DNA of 64,000 bases from the NCBI RefSeq assembly GCF_000765665.2, contig NZ_JROZ02000001.1:124001-188000 (forward strand), written 5' to 3'. Below are positions 33,026-44,308 of the stretch, in pieces (position 1 is the first letter of the stretch; every line of letters begins with the position of its first letter). Both the position numbers and the translations under genes were made by a program. This stretch comes from Helicobacter sp. MIT 05-5293 (GTDB lineage: Bacteria > Campylobacterota > Campylobacteria > Campylobacterales > Helicobacteraceae). The notes below the pieces were generated by a model, which saw only the letters and a program-made list of their open reading frames with translations, was not told the DNA's origin and did no database searches.

Positions 33026-33499
33026 TTGGAATATAGAAAAGATTTGGCATATCAAGTTGGCAGAACGGCACAAACATTCAAAATGTTTTTCATATCAAAG
33101 CTCAAGGAACATGATCTTAATTTTGAGCAAGGTATCATTTTGTTTATGGTTTCTGAAGAGTCGAATGTTTCAATTAGTAGAATAACCAAAAAGCTTGGCA
33201 AGGACAAAACAACCATTTCACGAGAAGTGGGGCATTTGTGTCGGAAGGATTTTTTAATCAAAAAACCAGATATTAATGATAAAAGAGTGATATGCCTAAA
33301 AATCACGGATAAAGGCAAAAGTAAAATAAGGCTTATTGAAAAAAGTATGAAAATTGTCGAAACAATTATTCAGAGTTGTAACCCGCAAGGAGAATTGGAT
33401 ATTTGTCTTGACATGCTTTATAAGATTCGTGTAGCACTCGAAAAAGCGTCAGAAGAAGACATTCACCCTCTCCTCGTAGATCATTCTTGTATCCTTTAA
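33026..33499 (+). CDS. MarR-family transcriptional regulator
   Basis: The 157-residue protein has the winged-helix pattern: ISRITKKLGKDKTTISREVG as recognition region (about residues 50-69), then the wing FLIKKPDINDKRVICLKITDKG. MarR proteins are dimeric repressors that sense phenolics, oxidants or antibiotics. The start is TTG with GAGAGG 5 bases before; no ATG is in a usable position. No target gene is adjacent, since nifU is convergent. It may regulate itself or rnpB's neighbourhood. The signal is unknown. Confidence 0.85.
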   Translation: MEYRKDLAYQVGRTAQTFKMFFISKLKEHDLNFEQGIILFMVSEESNVSISRITKKLGKDKTTISREVGHLCRKDFLIKKPDINDKRVICLKITDKGKSKIRLIEKSMKIVETIIQSCNPQGELDICLDMLYKIRVALEKASEEDIHPLLVDHSCIL

Positions 33500-33518
33500 A
33501 ATTATAATATTTGAAAAA

Positions 33519-34499
33519 TCATATAGGTAAAACGCGAATATGCTGATCAAGTTTTTCTTGTAAGGTTGATTCAATCGCAAATAGTGTTCCTGTTACGCCA
33601 CTTGCACAACCGCTACAAGCACCAAGATAGCGGATATAGACATCAATATGCCCATCATCTGTATCTTTGACATCAAGAATCTCTAAATTACCTCCATCCA
33701 TCATCAGCATTGGTCGTATATATTCATCAATAACTTTATCAATGGCTTTGACTTTTTGCACCATTGTCATCTCTTTAAAACTTAGTGTGCCGCTACTTGA
33801 TTTGTTAGCAATGTTTTGTAGCGATTCTTTTTCCATTTCTTGACGCACATCACGCAAAATATCTACCAAATAATATTCTTTCTCTTCGTGTCCTCCGGGT
33901 TTGACACAGCTTTTACAAAACGCTCCGGCTTTTGTGTAATTTGTGATGTCTTCGACCGTTTTTAAATCGTTCAAACGAATGACCTCTTTGATTGTCGATA
34001 AGCTGACACGAGCACATTCACACACAATAATTTCATCTTCAAAGTCTTCGGCATCTTTACCTAAATACATACCAGCTGCTTTTTTAATCACATCATAAGC
34101 CATAACAGAGCAGTGCATCTTTTGTCCGGGCACAGCAGGTGTATTTGGATCATCTCGCAACGCATTCTCTACATCAAGATTAGTGATTTTTACGGCTTCT
34201 TGCACCTTTTTGCCCAAACAAAGCTCTACCATCATATCAGAGCTTGCGATTGCTGTCCCACAGCCAAAACTTTTAAACTTTGCTTCGATAATTCTGTCTT
34301 CGTTATCTACTATCCAATACAATCTGACAGCATCACCACAAGCCTCTGCTCCGTAATCAGCAACGATTAGTTTGCCTCCTTTAGAATCTGCATCAGCTTG
34401 TGTAAGCACTCCTAAGTGAGTGGGATTATCCATTCTGTCTTGGACTTTTTTGGAGTAAGCGTCCCATAAGGCTCCTCCGATTAAATCATTTTTTGCCAT
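33519..34499 (-). CDS. nifU: NifU-type Fe-S cluster scaffold
   Basis: The 326-residue three-domain protein has an N-terminal IscU-like part (YGAEACGDAVRLYW, FKSFGCGTAIASSD, KMHCSVMAYD), a central BFD-like [2Fe-2S] domain (CECARVS, FCKSCVKPGG) and a C-terminal Nfu domain (LGACSGCASGVTGTL). It assembles Fe-S clusters with NifS, its upstream neighbour, and in Helicobacter serves general Fe-S synthesis rather than nitrogen fixation. The order nifS-nifU matches H. pylori. Confidence 0.95.
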   Translation of the reverse strand: MAKNDLIGGALWDAYSKKVQDRMDNPTHLGVLTQADADSKGGKLIVADYGAEACGDAVRLYWIVDNEDRIIEAKFKSFGCGTAIASSDMMVELCLGKKVQEAVKITNLDVENALRDDPNTPAVPGQKMHCSVMAYDVIKKAAGMYLGKDAEDFEDEIIVCECARVSLSTIKEVIRLNDLKTVEDITNYTKAGAFCKSCVKPGGHEEKEYYLVDILRDVRQEMEKESLQNIANKSSSGTLSFKEMTMVQKVKAIDKVIDEYIRPMLMMDGGNLEILDVKDTDDGHIDVYIRYLGACSGCASGVTGTLFAIESTLQEKLDQHIRVLPI

Positions 34500-34525
34500 T
34501 ATTTATCCTTTTTGTTGTTTTATAT

Positions 34526-35725
<1,200 letters not shown>

Positions 35726-35772
35726 TCATAAAAGTAAAGTATTTCTTAACTTTGTTTTTTACAAAGCGTTGG

Positions 35773-35804
35773 AATTTTATCATTTTATGATTAATTTTAT
35801 CATT
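35773..35804. promoter_or_regulatory. Direct repeats upstream of nifS, possible regulator site
   Basis: The 12-base AATTTTATCATT occurs at 35773-35784 and 35793-35804, spaced 20 bases apart, close to two helical turns. They lie 80-110 bases before the nifS start. Iron control by Fur is conceivable for Fe-S genes, but the sequence is not a clear Fur box. Confidence 0.3.
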
Positions 35805-35838
35805 AATCGGTATTAATCGTAATGTTCAAGTAAGATTC

Positions 35839-37155
35839 TTATAAATTCTCGCCCATAATTGATAAGAGTTCTTCGCGACTTTGATCAAAACTCCATTTGT
35901 CGTCCATTTCTTGCTTAAGAAATGTTTCCATCATTGGATATTTTTGAATTGCCTCATCAAGTTGCGCATCAGAACCTCTCTGATAAGCACCGATGCGAAT
36001 AAGCACTTCGTTTTCTTTCATGAGTGAATAAAGCCTGCGAAATTTTCTAATTGCTTTAAGATGGTCGGGTGTAATAATGTCATTAATAATACGCGAGGCA
36101 GAATTAAGAATATTAATCGGTGGATAGATTCCCATATCCGACATATCGCGATTTAAGACAATATGCCCATCAAGAATACTCCGACTTTGGTCAGCGATTG
36201 GATCACTAAGATCATCGCCCTCAACAAGCACCGTGAAGAATGCAGTAATTGAGCCTACACCATCTTCTTTGCCTGCTCTTTCCATTAGTTGTGGTAGCAA
36301 TGTGAGCACAGATGGTGGATAACCTTTGCTTGTGGGCGGTTCTCCTAACGCCAAGCCAATTTCTCTTTGAGCCATAGCAAAACGCGTTACAGAATCCATA
36401 ATAAATAGCACATCATTGCCTAAAGACTTGAAATATTCAGCAATTGCCATAGCAGAAAATGCGCCGTATTTGCGCATAAGTGGTGAATCATCGCTTGTCG
36501 CAACGACAAGAATTGTATTTGTCAAATCATCATTGAGATTTTTATGGATAAATTCGGGGACTTCTCTCCCTCTCTCACCAATCAAGGCAATTACTTTGAT
36601 TGTAGCATTCGACCCTCTTACAATCATACCCATAAGTGTTGATTTTCCTACACCCGAACCTGCAAAGATTCCCATTTTTTGCCCTTTTCCACAGGTCAGT
36701 ATGCCATCAATTGATTTGACGCCAACTTCAAAGATTTCATTGATAAGCCCGCGTTTTAATGCGCTAATGGGTGAGCGTATCAAAGGCGTGAATGATGTCG
36801 CATTGATTGCCCCAAGCTGATCAATAGGTTCACCCAAAGGATTAATCACTCTGCCAAGTATTTCATTTCCTACGGGAATCTGTAAGCCGTGATTGATAAT
36901 ACGCACTCTATCCCCGCATTTGTGTCCTTCGATAAATGAAAAAGGGCTGATAAAAAATTTTTCACCTTCAATGGCAGTTACCATACCCAAACTTCGCACA
37001 GAATGTTCGTAAGAAAAAATTTTCACAATATCTCCCACAGATGGTTTAATCCCACTAGCGACCATCATATTTTGCATTACTTTAATCAGAAGCCCATAAC
37101 TTGGTGAAAGATTGATATTATTTTGGAGTTTTTGTTTGATTTGAGATAATGCCAT
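35839..37155 (-). CDS. fliI: Flagellar export ATPase (FliI)
   Basis: The 438-residue F1-beta-like ATPase powers the flagellar type III export apparatus. It carries Walker A in FAGSGVGKSTLMG, the RGREVPEF switch region, Walker B in DVLFIMDSVTRFAMAQREIG and the family's GEPPTSKGYPPSVL. I choose the ATG at 37155 (MALSQIKQ), since this gives the length I recall for the family; a start at 37200 would add 15 residues without a ribosome site. No other flagellar genes adjoin it. Confidence 0.95.
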   Translation of the reverse strand: MALSQIKQKLQNNINLSPSYGLLIKVMQNMMVASGIKPSVGDIVKIFSYEHSVRSLGMVTAIEGEKFFISPFSFIEGHKCGDRVRIINHGLQIPVGNEILGRVINPLGEPIDQLGAINATSFTPLIRSPISALKRGLINEIFEVGVKSIDGILTCGKGQKMGIFAGSGVGKSTLMGMIVRGSNATIKVIALIGERGREVPEFIHKNLNDDLTNTILVVATSDDSPLMRKYGAFSAMAIAEYFKSLGNDVLFIMDSVTRFAMAQREIGLALGEPPTSKGYPPSVLTLLPQLMERAGKEDGVGSITAFFTVLVEGDDLSDPIADQSRSILDGHIVLNRDMSDMGIYPPINILNSASRIINDIITPDHLKAIRKFRRLYSLMKENEVLIRIGAYQRGSDAQLDEAIQKYPMMETFLKQEMDDKWSFDQSREELLSIMGENL

Positions 37156-37228
37156 TGCTGTAAAACCTATCTTTAAGATTCTTTTGTTTAGAATACGCAT
37201 TATACTTTGTTATTTATTAAGGAAACCT

Positions 37229-38569
37229 ATGACTTTTAAGACTACGCGCACAAACAATGCTAATGCCACAATTGAGGGCAATATTACATTTTCTACGCTT
37301 GAAGCAAAGTTTGATAAGATTATCAAAGACATTGCTAAACGCGTTAAAATTGACGGATTCAGAAGAGGCAAAGTCCCTGCACAAGTAATCAAGTCTCGTT
37401 ACAAAGAGCAAATTGAGCAAGATGCACAACAAGAAGCGATTCAAGATATGCTTGATAGGGCGCTTAAGGAGTTAAATGTCGCTCCTAACGCACTTGTAGG
37501 AAATCCCATTATTTCAAAGTTTGATAAAAGCAATGATAAGATTGATTTAGAAATTAAAATCAGCATTGCTCCAGAGATCAAACTTGATAATGTAGAAAAA
37601 TATGTCCCTGATGTGAATCTCAAGACTATCAGTGAATTTCAAATCAATGAGCGTTTAGAAGAGATAGCTCAAAATCGCGCACCTTTAAGTGAGGTGAGCG
37701 AAGATCGCGCATTACAAAAGGGCGATACTGCACAGATTGATTTTCAAGGATTTGTCGATGGGGAAAAGTTTGAGGGAGGAAAAGGAGAAAACTTCAATCT
37801 CACAATCGGGTCTAATCAATTTATTCCGGGTTTTGAAGATGCACTTATTGGTATGAAAAAAGGCGAAGAGCGTAGTATCCAAGTGCCTTTCCCTAAAGAT
37901 TATCAAGCGGTACATTTAGCAGGTAAAGATGCGACTTTTGAGGTAAAATTACATAAGATTCTGCAAAAAGACAAAGTAAAAATTGATGATGCGTTTGCTC
38001 AAAGCATTGCCGGAGCAGAATCTAATCTTGAGAATCTGAAAGAAATGATTAAAGGACAGCTCGAAGAAGAGCAAAAAATGGAGCTTTATAATAAAGAATT
38101 AAAGGAAAAGTTGGTTGATGCGTTGCTAAAAAATATTGCTTTTGATTTGCCAGACATTATTGTTGAGCAAGAAATGGACATTTTATTCCGCAATGCGCTT
38201 TCTCGACTTGAACCTCAAGCATTAGAGGATATTAAAAACGATCAAGATAAAGCCAAACAAGAAAGAGAATCTCATCGAGAAGAAGCTTCTAAAAGTGTGC
38301 AAATTACTTTTATTATGGACGCTTTGGCTAAGAAATACAATATCGTCATTCAAGATAATGAAGTATTGCAAACGATTTATTATGAAGCGATGATGATGGG
38401 ACAAGACCCAAAAGCGACACTCGAGTATTACCAAAAAAATAATCTTGTGCCTGCAATCAAAATGACGATGATTGAGGATAGGGTGTTGAATTTTTTATTA
38501 AATCAAAAAAATGATGAGCAAAATAAAAAATCTTCATCTCAAACCAGTCAAGATTCAAAGGATTCGTAA
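37229..38569 (+). CDS. tig: Trigger factor (Tig)
   Basis: The 446-residue ribosome-bound chaperone has an N-terminal ribosome-binding domain with the signature [18 protein letters not shown], an FKBP-type prolyl isomerase domain ([35 protein letters not shown]) and a helical C-terminal domain. AAGGAAA precedes the ATG at 37229; the longer reading to 37184 is not supported. TAATG overlap couples it to clpP. Confidence 0.95.
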   Translation: MTFKTTRTNNANATIEGNITFSTLEAKFDKIIKDIAKRVKIDGFRRGKVPAQVIKSRYKEQIEQDAQQEAIQDMLDRALKELNVAPNALVGNPIISKFDKSNDKIDLEIKISIAPEIKLDNVEKYVPDVNLKTISEFQINERLEEIAQNRAPLSEVSEDRALQKGDTAQIDFQGFVDGEKFEGGKGENFNLTIGSNQFIPGFEDALIGMKKGEERSIQVPFPKDYQAVHLAGKDATFEVKLHKILQKDKVKIDDAFAQSIAGAESNLENLKEMIKGQLEEEQKMELYNKELKEKLVDALLKNIAFDLPDIIVEQEMDILFRNALSRLEPQALEDIKNDQDKAKQERESHREEASKSVQITFIMDALAKKYNIVIQDNEVLQTIYYEAMMMGQDPKATLEYYQKNNLVPAIKMTMIEDRVLNFLLNQKNDEQNKKSSSQTSQDSKDS

Positions 38570-39159
38570 TGAGTAGTTATATTCCCTATGTGATTGAGCG
38601 CACTGGGCGTGGAGAACGAAGCTATGATATTTATTCTCGACTTTTAAAAGATAGAATCATTCTCTTAAGTGGTGAGATTAACGATCATGTCGCTTCGTCT
38701 ATCGTTGCTCAATTATTGTTTTTAGAAGCAGAAGATCCTGAAAAAGACATTAGTTTTTATATCAATTCTCCCGGTGGTGTTATCACGAGTGCCTTTAGTA
38801 TTTACGATACGATGAATTACATTCGTTGTGATATTAGCACGATATGTATTGGACAAGCAGCTTCTGCAGGAGCGTTCTTGTTGAGTTCGGGCACAAAGGG
38901 TAAGCGATATTCATTGCCTAATTCTCGCATTATGATTCATCAGCCTTTGGGCGGAGCACAAGGACAAGCTACTGATATTGAGATTCAGGCTAAAGAAATC
39001 TTGAGACTAAAAAAGATTCTCAATGAAATAATGGCACAAAATACTGGGCAAAATGTAGAAAAAGTCGCGCAAGATACTGAAAGAGACTTTTTTATGAGTG
39101 GTATTGAGGCGAAGGAGTATGGGTTAGTTGATGAGATTCTCACTAGGAGTTTAAAATAA
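38569..39159 (+). CDS. clpP: ATP-dependent Clp protease proteolytic subunit (ClpP)
   Basis: The 196-residue serine peptidase shows the catalytic Ser in [14 protein letters not shown], His in [12 protein letters not shown] and Asp in [11 protein letters not shown]. It forms a tetradecamer with Clp ATPases. The order tig-clpP matches H. pylori, where def follows directly; here a GGDEF-like gene intervenes. Confidence 0.97.
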   Translation: MSSYIPYVIERTGRGERSYDIYSRLLKDRIILLSGEINDHVASSIVAQLLFLEAEDPEKDISFYINSPGGVITSAFSIYDTMNYIRCDISTICIGQAASAGAFLLSSGTKGKRYSLPNSRIMIHQPLGGAQGQATDIEIQAKEILRLKKILNEIMAQNTGQNVEKVAQDTERDFFMSGIEAKEYGLVDEILTRSLK

Positions 39160-39177
39160 CGCATAAAGGGGTTGTAA

Positions 39178-40353
39178 ATGGACTTAAATGAATTAGACTT
39201 AGACCTTGGGAATAACGATTTTTTTGGTAATCTTGAAGAAGTTGGATTAGAAGGAGAAAGAAAAAAAGCTTCTAAGAAACAAGAAACAGCTGCACCTGCC
39301 CCCAAAACAGATACGACTGAAAAGCTTAATTCAATTTCGAAACAAGTGATGCAGGATTTGGAAAAAGACGCTATTTTGCCTTTACCTGAAAATTTTGAAG
39401 CATATTTTGAAAAAACTCTTTCTCAAGAACAAGATGAAAATGTGAAAGAAAAAATCAGAGCAATCGTGGAAAGCACAAATCATGATGATAGGATTTTTGA
39501 ATTAGAGAAAATATTTAACGATAATTTTGTCTTGCTTAAGCAGGTTTTGGAGCATTTATTGACACTTTGCAAGACAATGTCTGCAATGGAAACAAATATT
39601 AACAAACGACTTAGTGATATTGCTAAAATCAATAATCCTCTAGGTGCGCAAAATGCTATTAAGGTTTTATTAAATGAAGTCAGAGGATTTCATAAGCAGT
39701 TTGTTTCACAAGCAGATGTGATTTCTCGTTCTTATCGTGATATGTATGCAAAATCTTCGAGCACTAAACAAGATGCGATATATGATACGACTTTGGGCAT
39801 CTACAATCAAACTTTCTTTTTTCAAGGTTTAGAATCAGAATGTGAGAATGGCAAAGATTTTCCTCGACATTGTGCAGTGGTAGTTTTTACACCTTCTAAA
39901 GAACTAGGTGCAGCTCTTACTGATAAGGCAAAATTGGTTACGGTTTTTAAAAATATCTCTAAAATTGTGTCTAAAAATGTAGGAAAAAAAGATTTAGTAT
40001 CTTATTTGGGGGCTGGAAAATTTGGAATATTGCTCAAAAATGTTCAAAAAGACGCTGCTGTGGAGCTTTGTGAAAATGTGATTAAAAAATGCAAGGCGAC
40101 AACTATTTATATAGGTGATTTAGAATTGTCCTTAAGCATTGTTATGGGAGGGATTGTTTTTGATGTGAATAAGACGCCTGAAACAATGCTACAAGAGGCA
40201 AAAACAATGCTAGAATCTGCTTTACAAGAAAACAAGAGTCTGAAATTTGCAGACAAAGAAGATTCAAATCTTGCAGCGCAAGAAGAAGATAATCTTGATA
40301 GTATGTTGTCTGGAGATGGTTTTGGCGACCTTGACAATTTTGAAATATCCTGA
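39178..40353 (+). CDS. Degenerate GGDEF-domain protein between clpP and def
   Basis: The 391-residue soluble protein has an acidic N-terminus, a helical middle (about 60-200) and a C-terminal GGDEF-like fold (about 205-365). The fold's start is recognisable as [20 protein letters not shown], but the active-site GGDEF is LGAGKFGIL, lacking the metal and substrate residues. It is thus unlikely to make cyclic-di-GMP and may bind a nucleotide or protein instead. AAAGGGG precedes its ATG. Its 3' end overlaps def by 32 bases, coupling the two. Confidence 0.65.
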   Translation: MDLNELDLDLGNNDFFGNLEEVGLEGERKKASKKQETAAPAPKTDTTEKLNSISKQVMQDLEKDAILPLPENFEAYFEKTLSQEQDENVKEKIRAIVESTNHDDRIFELEKIFNDNFVLLKQVLEHLLTLCKTMSAMETNINKRLSDIAKINNPLGAQNAIKVLLNEVRGFHKQFVSQADVISRSYRDMYAKSSSTKQDAIYDTTLGIYNQTFFFQGLESECENGKDFPRHCAVVVFTPSKELGAALTDKAKLVTVFKNISKIVSKNVGKKDLVSYLGAGKFGILLKNVQKDAAVELCENVIKKCKATTIYIGDLELSLSIVMGGIVFDVNKTPETMLQEAKTMLESALQENKSLKFADKEDSNLAAQEEDNLDSMLSGDGFGDLDNFEIS

Positions 40354-40843
40354 TGCAAGATTGCGTCAAAAATCAAAGCCCGTAGAGGTTTTTGATGAGA
40401 CACTTCATACTTTTCTTGATGATATGTATGAAACAATGATGGATTCTAATGGTGTAGGATTGGCAGCGATTCAAGTAGGAAACCCCTTGCAAGTTTTAGT
40501 CATCAATATTCCTCGTGAAGATAATGAGCAATACAAAGAGGATATGTTAGAAATCATCAATCCTGTCTTTTTGAAGCAAGAGGGCGAAATTGAATGGGAC
40601 GAGGGTTGTCTGTCTGTCCCTAATTTTTATGAGAGTATCAAACGTTTTGATGAAGTAACGATTGCTTACAATGATCGTTATGGGAATGAGAAAGTTCTGC
40701 AGGCACAAGGATTCTTAGCTGTTGCTATTCAACACGAAATTGATCATCTTAATGGTATACTTTTTGTGGATAAGCTCCCCATTTTGAGACGTAAAAAGTT
40801 TGAAAAAGAACTTAAGAGAATCCAAAAAGAACAATCTCAATAA
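40322..40843 (+). CDS. def: Peptide deformylase (Def)
   Basis: The 173-residue metalloenzyme removes formyl groups from nascent proteins. Its three motifs are [17 protein letters not shown] and QHEIDHL (metal Cys and two His). I place the start at the TTG 40322: GGAG lies 6 bases before, and the resulting [10 protein letters not shown] aligns in length with the H. pylori start I remember. An ATG at 40316 overlaps that ribosome site. The start lies inside the preceding GGDEF-like gene. Confidence 0.95.
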   Translation: MATLTILKYPDARLRQKSKPVEVFDETLHTFLDDMYETMMDSNGVGLAAIQVGNPLQVLVINIPREDNEQYKEDMLEIINPVFLKQEGEIEWDEGCLSVPNFYESIKRFDEVTIAYNDRYGNEKVLQAQGFLAVAIQHEIDHLNGILFVDKLPILRRKKFEKELKRIQKEQSQ

Positions 40844-40845
40844 CG

Positions 40846-42360
40846 ATGGTTAATAAAATTTTATGCGCGACTAGCTTTGGCACTTCTGCTAAAATCGTTG
40901 AGGTAGAGGCGACTTTTACAAGAGGATTGCCTAATTTTAATATTACCGGTTTAGCCCATCACTCTATCCAAGAATCCAAACAACGTGTCCAAAGTGCTCT
41001 TGTGAATAATCATTTTATACTTCCTGCACGGAAGATTAATGTCAATCTTTCTCCTTCTGATTTGCCTAAAAATGGTGGGCATTTTGACTTGCCTATTGCG
41101 CTTGCGTTACAAAAAAACACTGATAATGCAGAAGATTGGTTTGCTTTTGGTGAGTTAGGATTAGATGGGAGTGTGAAATATCTCGATTCTATTTATCCTT
41201 TATTACTTGATGTTGCTTTGTTGTATCCTGATGCTAAAGTGATAGTGCCTCAAGATGCGAAAGATTTGTTGTGTATGATTCCTAATCTTAGATTCTATTT
41301 TGTGCAAACACTGACGCAAGCTATCGAGATTTGTAATACACCGGATTTATTGCCAGAATCGCAAGAGGGGACATTGGGATTTGAAAAAATAGAGATTCTT
41401 GGAGAATCTTATTTTTATCAGTCGCATTTTGAACTTGATTTTAAAGATGTGTATCATCAGCCTATCGCTAAACGCGCTGCTTTAATTGCGGCAAGTGGTT
41501 TTCATAATTTCATTATGGAGGGTTCTCCCGGTTGTGGAAAAAGTATGATTGCCAAGCGTTTGATTTATATTTTGCCCCCGAGTTCTCTTCAAGAAATGAT
41601 TGAAAATGTCAAGCATCAAGCTCTCAATAAACAAAGCACAGCTTACACGCCTTTGCGTCCTTTTCGCAATCCTCATCAAAGTGCTAGTAAGTCAAGTATT
41701 TTAGGTTCAGCTACTCAATACGAAGTTAAGCCGGGTGAAGTTGCTTTAGCGCATAATGGTATTTTGTTTTTTGATGAATTACCTCATTTTAAAAGGGATA
41801 TTTTAGAATCTTTGCGAGAACCTTTAGAGAATAATAAATTGAGTATTTCGCGTGTGCATTCAAAGATAGAATATGATACATCTTTTATGTTTGTGGGCGC
41901 ACAGAATCCCTGTCCATGCGGAAATCTTTTAAGTAAGACAAAAGAATGTCGCTGCCAAGATAGAGAAATTGCTGCTTATCGTTCAAGGCTTTCTGAACCC
42001 TTTTGGGATCGTATTGATATGTTTGTCCAAATGAGTGAAGAAAAGCCAAATACTTCATCTTTACCATCTTGTATGGATTCTCAAAGTATGCAGGAGCAAG
42101 TTTTTGCTGCTTTTAAGTATCAAAAAAATCGAGGACAAAAAATTTTTAATGGCAAACTTGATGAAAAAGGGATTGAGGAATTTTGTGTGCTTGATACCCC
42201 ATCACAAACGCTTCTTGAGCAAGCTATTGAGCGTTTTGGGTTATCTTATCGTGCAAAAAATAAGATAAAAAAAGTTGCACGCACTATCGCTGACCTTGCC
42301 CAAGAAGAGTGCATCACAAAAAGCCATATTCTTGAAGCATTGAGCTATCGGAGAATATAA
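40846..42360 (+). CDS. comM: ComM/YifB-family AAA+ ATPase
   Basis: The 504-residue protein has the N-terminal ChlI-like domain (ITGLAHHSIQESKQRVQSAL, INVNLSPSDLPKNGGHFDL) and a Mg-chelatase-type AAA+ domain: Walker A in EGSPGCGKSMIAKRL, the RPFRNPHQSAS segment, Walker B in NGILFFDELPHF, and NPCPCG with zinc-like cysteines. ComM is a helicase for branch migration in natural transformation. It is two bases after def, as in H. pylori. Confidence 0.92.
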   Translation: MVNKILCATSFGTSAKIVEVEATFTRGLPNFNITGLAHHSIQESKQRVQSALVNNHFILPARKINVNLSPSDLPKNGGHFDLPIALALQKNTDNAEDWFAFGELGLDGSVKYLDSIYPLLLDVALLYPDAKVIVPQDAKDLLCMIPNLRFYFVQTLTQAIEICNTPDLLPESQEGTLGFEKIEILGESYFYQSHFELDFKDVYHQPIAKRAALIAASGFHNFIMEGSPGCGKSMIAKRLIYILPPSSLQEMIENVKHQALNKQSTAYTPLRPFRNPHQSASKSSILGSATQYEVKPGEVALAHNGILFFDELPHFKRDILESLREPLENNKLSISRVHSKIEYDTSFMFVGAQNPCPCGNLLSKTKECRCQDREIAAYRSRLSEPFWDRIDMFVQMSEEKPNTSSLPSCMDSQSMQEQVFAAFKYQKNRGQKIFNGKLDEKGIEEFCVLDTPSQTLLEQAIERFGLSYRAKNKIKKVARTIADLAQEECITKSHILEALSYRRI

Positions 42361-42384
42361 TTTATCAAACAATAAGGAGATTTT

Positions 42385-42660
42385 ATGGAAACACGCAAAG
42401 ATGCTTCTTCACTTCACAAGCGTATCTCAAAGATTATTGGGCAGCTCAATGGGATTGACAAAATGATCAATGAAGGTGTGCCTTGCCCTGATATATTGAT
42501 ACAAGTCAATGCCGCTAAGAGTGCTATTCATAAAGTAGGGCAAATCATTTTAGAGGGGCATATTAATCATTGTGTGCGTGATGGTATTAAGCATGGCGAT
42601 GAGGATAAGACATTAAATGACCTTGCTAAGGCGATAGAGCATTTTTCGAGAATGAGTTAG
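42385..42660 (+). CDS. CsoR/RcnR-family metal-sensing repressor
   Basis: The 91-residue all-helical regulator has the family pattern HKRISKIIGQLNGIDKM, Cys35 in GVPCPDIL, and HINHC giving His and Cys four residues apart. The Cys-His-Cys set is that of Cu(I)-sensing CsoR; RcnR (Ni/Co) and FrmR (formaldehyde) differ. AAGGAG precedes the ATG. It follows comM by 24 bases and may share its transcript. A perfect family-type operator lies before the metal-exporting P-ATPase gene 1.7 kb downstream, its likely target. Confidence 0.85.
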   Translation: METRKDASSLHKRISKIIGQLNGIDKMINEGVPCPDILIQVNAAKSAIHKVGQIILEGHINHCVRDGIKHGDEDKTLNDLAKAIEHFSRMS

Positions 42661-42711
42661 TTGCGAAAATGCGTAGTTTATTTGCAAGAAATTTTGAGAA
42701 TCTTTAAATTT

Positions 42712-44277
42712 TTAACTACTCAAAAACCATCGCCAATAAATATAGGCAAAAAGTGTAACAGCAATAATCCCCACCACACTTAACACAAAACCAAATCGCA
42801 CCATATCCCATGCTTTGATATTGCCTTTAGCAAAAACGATAGCATTAGGAGGTGTGCTGATAGGTATCATAAAGGAAAAACTTGCACAAATTGTAATCGC
42901 AAGCATAGTGATTGTCGGTTCTTTGCCGACAAGGAATGATTGTGTTGCGGTATAAACAATAGGCAATAAAATCGCAATCAAAGCAGTTGTGCTTAAGAAT
43001 CCTGTCGCGATGATTGCACTCACACAAGCCAAAAACAAAAAGATAATAAAAGGAAGTCCAGAGAATTGAGCAAAGAAACCTTCAAATGCTCCTCCGAGTT
43101 CGGATTGTGAAAATGCAGTGGCGATGCAAAAACCTGCTCCAAATAAAAAGATAAGCTCGTAGGGAATGGATTTAGAATCGTCCCAATCTAAGAATCCTAT
43201 CTTAGGCACAAACATTAATAGCCCAAAAGCAAGTAAGATGATGTTTTCATTAAGTCCTAAGCCATTATAAAAGGGCTTAATGGGCGAATTGATAAAAAGC
43301 AACACAAGCAAAGCGATAATCAGACACAATAGGCGTTTATGAGCAAAGCTCACTTGCACATCATCAAACATATTGACTTCCAACGCATGATCCTTGGTGT
43401 TAAAAGAAAGAAGCCATACCATTGTGTAAAGCATCAAAATCGTTAAGGGAGCCATCATAAAAATCCATGTGGTAAAGCTAATCCCTTCAATACCAAGATT
43501 CTCTAAAAAGCCCAAGAAAATCAAATTGGGAGGGCTACCGATAGGTGTGGTAATACCGCTGATACTTGCCCCGAAAGCTACAGCAAGGAGAAATCGTAAT
43601 TTGAGAAAATAATCTTCTGTGATTGAAAGTGCGATAGGCAGTAATAAAATCGCCACGGTAGAGTTTGATAAGGCTGTGCCAAGCACAACAGAGGCAAATC
43701 CTAATGCTTGAATCACACCTTTAGGTGTTTTGGGGAAAATACCCAAAAATTTTTTTGCTATCACGCGATGCAAACCGATTTTTTCAGTTGCCGTAGCAAG
43801 CATAAAGCCTCCTAAGAAAAGGAAGATGATTGGGTGAGCGTAGTTTTCAGCAGCACTTTTGGTGTCTAAAATCCCAAAACTAGGAAAAAGGATAATGGGC
43901 AGGAGCGAGACAACACCCAAAGGCAGGGCTTTATTTGTCCATAGTGTTACGAGTAAAATAATGATGCCAAGCAGAGCGGAAACTTTAAAAGAAGCTTGAA
44001 GGTAGAATTTTGCCAAAAAGGCAGCGATGATGCCTAATAAAATCGCAACCCCTAATCCGATAAATGTTTTTGTCCATCGATCTTCATTTGTGGCTGGTGC
44101 AGTTTCAAGTGATGATTCGTGTGTTGTTTGGTGAGATTCTAAGGTTTCAGAATCTAATGGTGTTTGGGCTTTCTTGTGCTTTTTGATTCTTTTGGTGATA
44201 CTTTCTTTAAGTGATGTTTTTGACTTTTTAGTTTCTGTCTTTTTTGTGCTTTGTTTGGAAGTCCTAGAGATTGCCAC
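42712..44277 (-). CDS. DASS/SLC13-type sodium:anion (dicarboxylate or sulfate) symporter
   Basis: The 521-residue protein has a highly basic soluble extension (residues 1-65, rich in Lys, Ser and Thr), then about 12 membrane segments. Family signatures are ALSNSTVAILLLPIAL and ISGITTPIGSPPNLIFLGFL in the first half and FLSTTALIAILLPIV with PISTPPNAIVFA in the second (the SNT-type substrate loops). The substrate could be succinate, malate, citrate or sulfate. The extension is unusual for the family as I know it. It is divergent from the P-ATPase, with a palindrome at its promoter. Confidence 0.85.
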   Translation of the reverse strand: MAISRTSKQSTKKTETKKSKTSLKESITKRIKKHKKAQTPLDSETLESHQTTHESSLETAPATNEDRWTKTFIGLGVAILLGIIAAFLAKFYLQASFKVSALLGIIILLVTLWTNKALPLGVVSLLPIILFPSFGILDTKSAAENYAHPIIFLFLGGFMLATATEKIGLHRVIAKKFLGIFPKTPKGVIQALGFASVVLGTALSNSTVAILLLPIALSITEDYFLKLRFLLAVAFGASISGITTPIGSPPNLIFLGFLENLGIEGISFTTWIFMMAPLTILMLYTMVWLLSFNTKDHALEVNMFDDVQVSFAHKRLLCLIIALLVLLFINSPIKPFYNGLGLNENIILLAFGLLMFVPKIGFLDWDDSKSIPYELIFLFGAGFCIATAFSQSELGGAFEGFFAQFSGLPFIIFLFLACVSAIIATGFLSTTALIAILLPIVYTATQSFLVGKEPTITMLAITICASFSFMIPISTPPNAIVFAKGNIKAWDMVRFGFVLSVVGIIAVTLFAYIYWRWFLSS

Positions 44278-44308
44278 ATTATTCCTTCGTCAAAAAAATC
44301 AATGCGCG

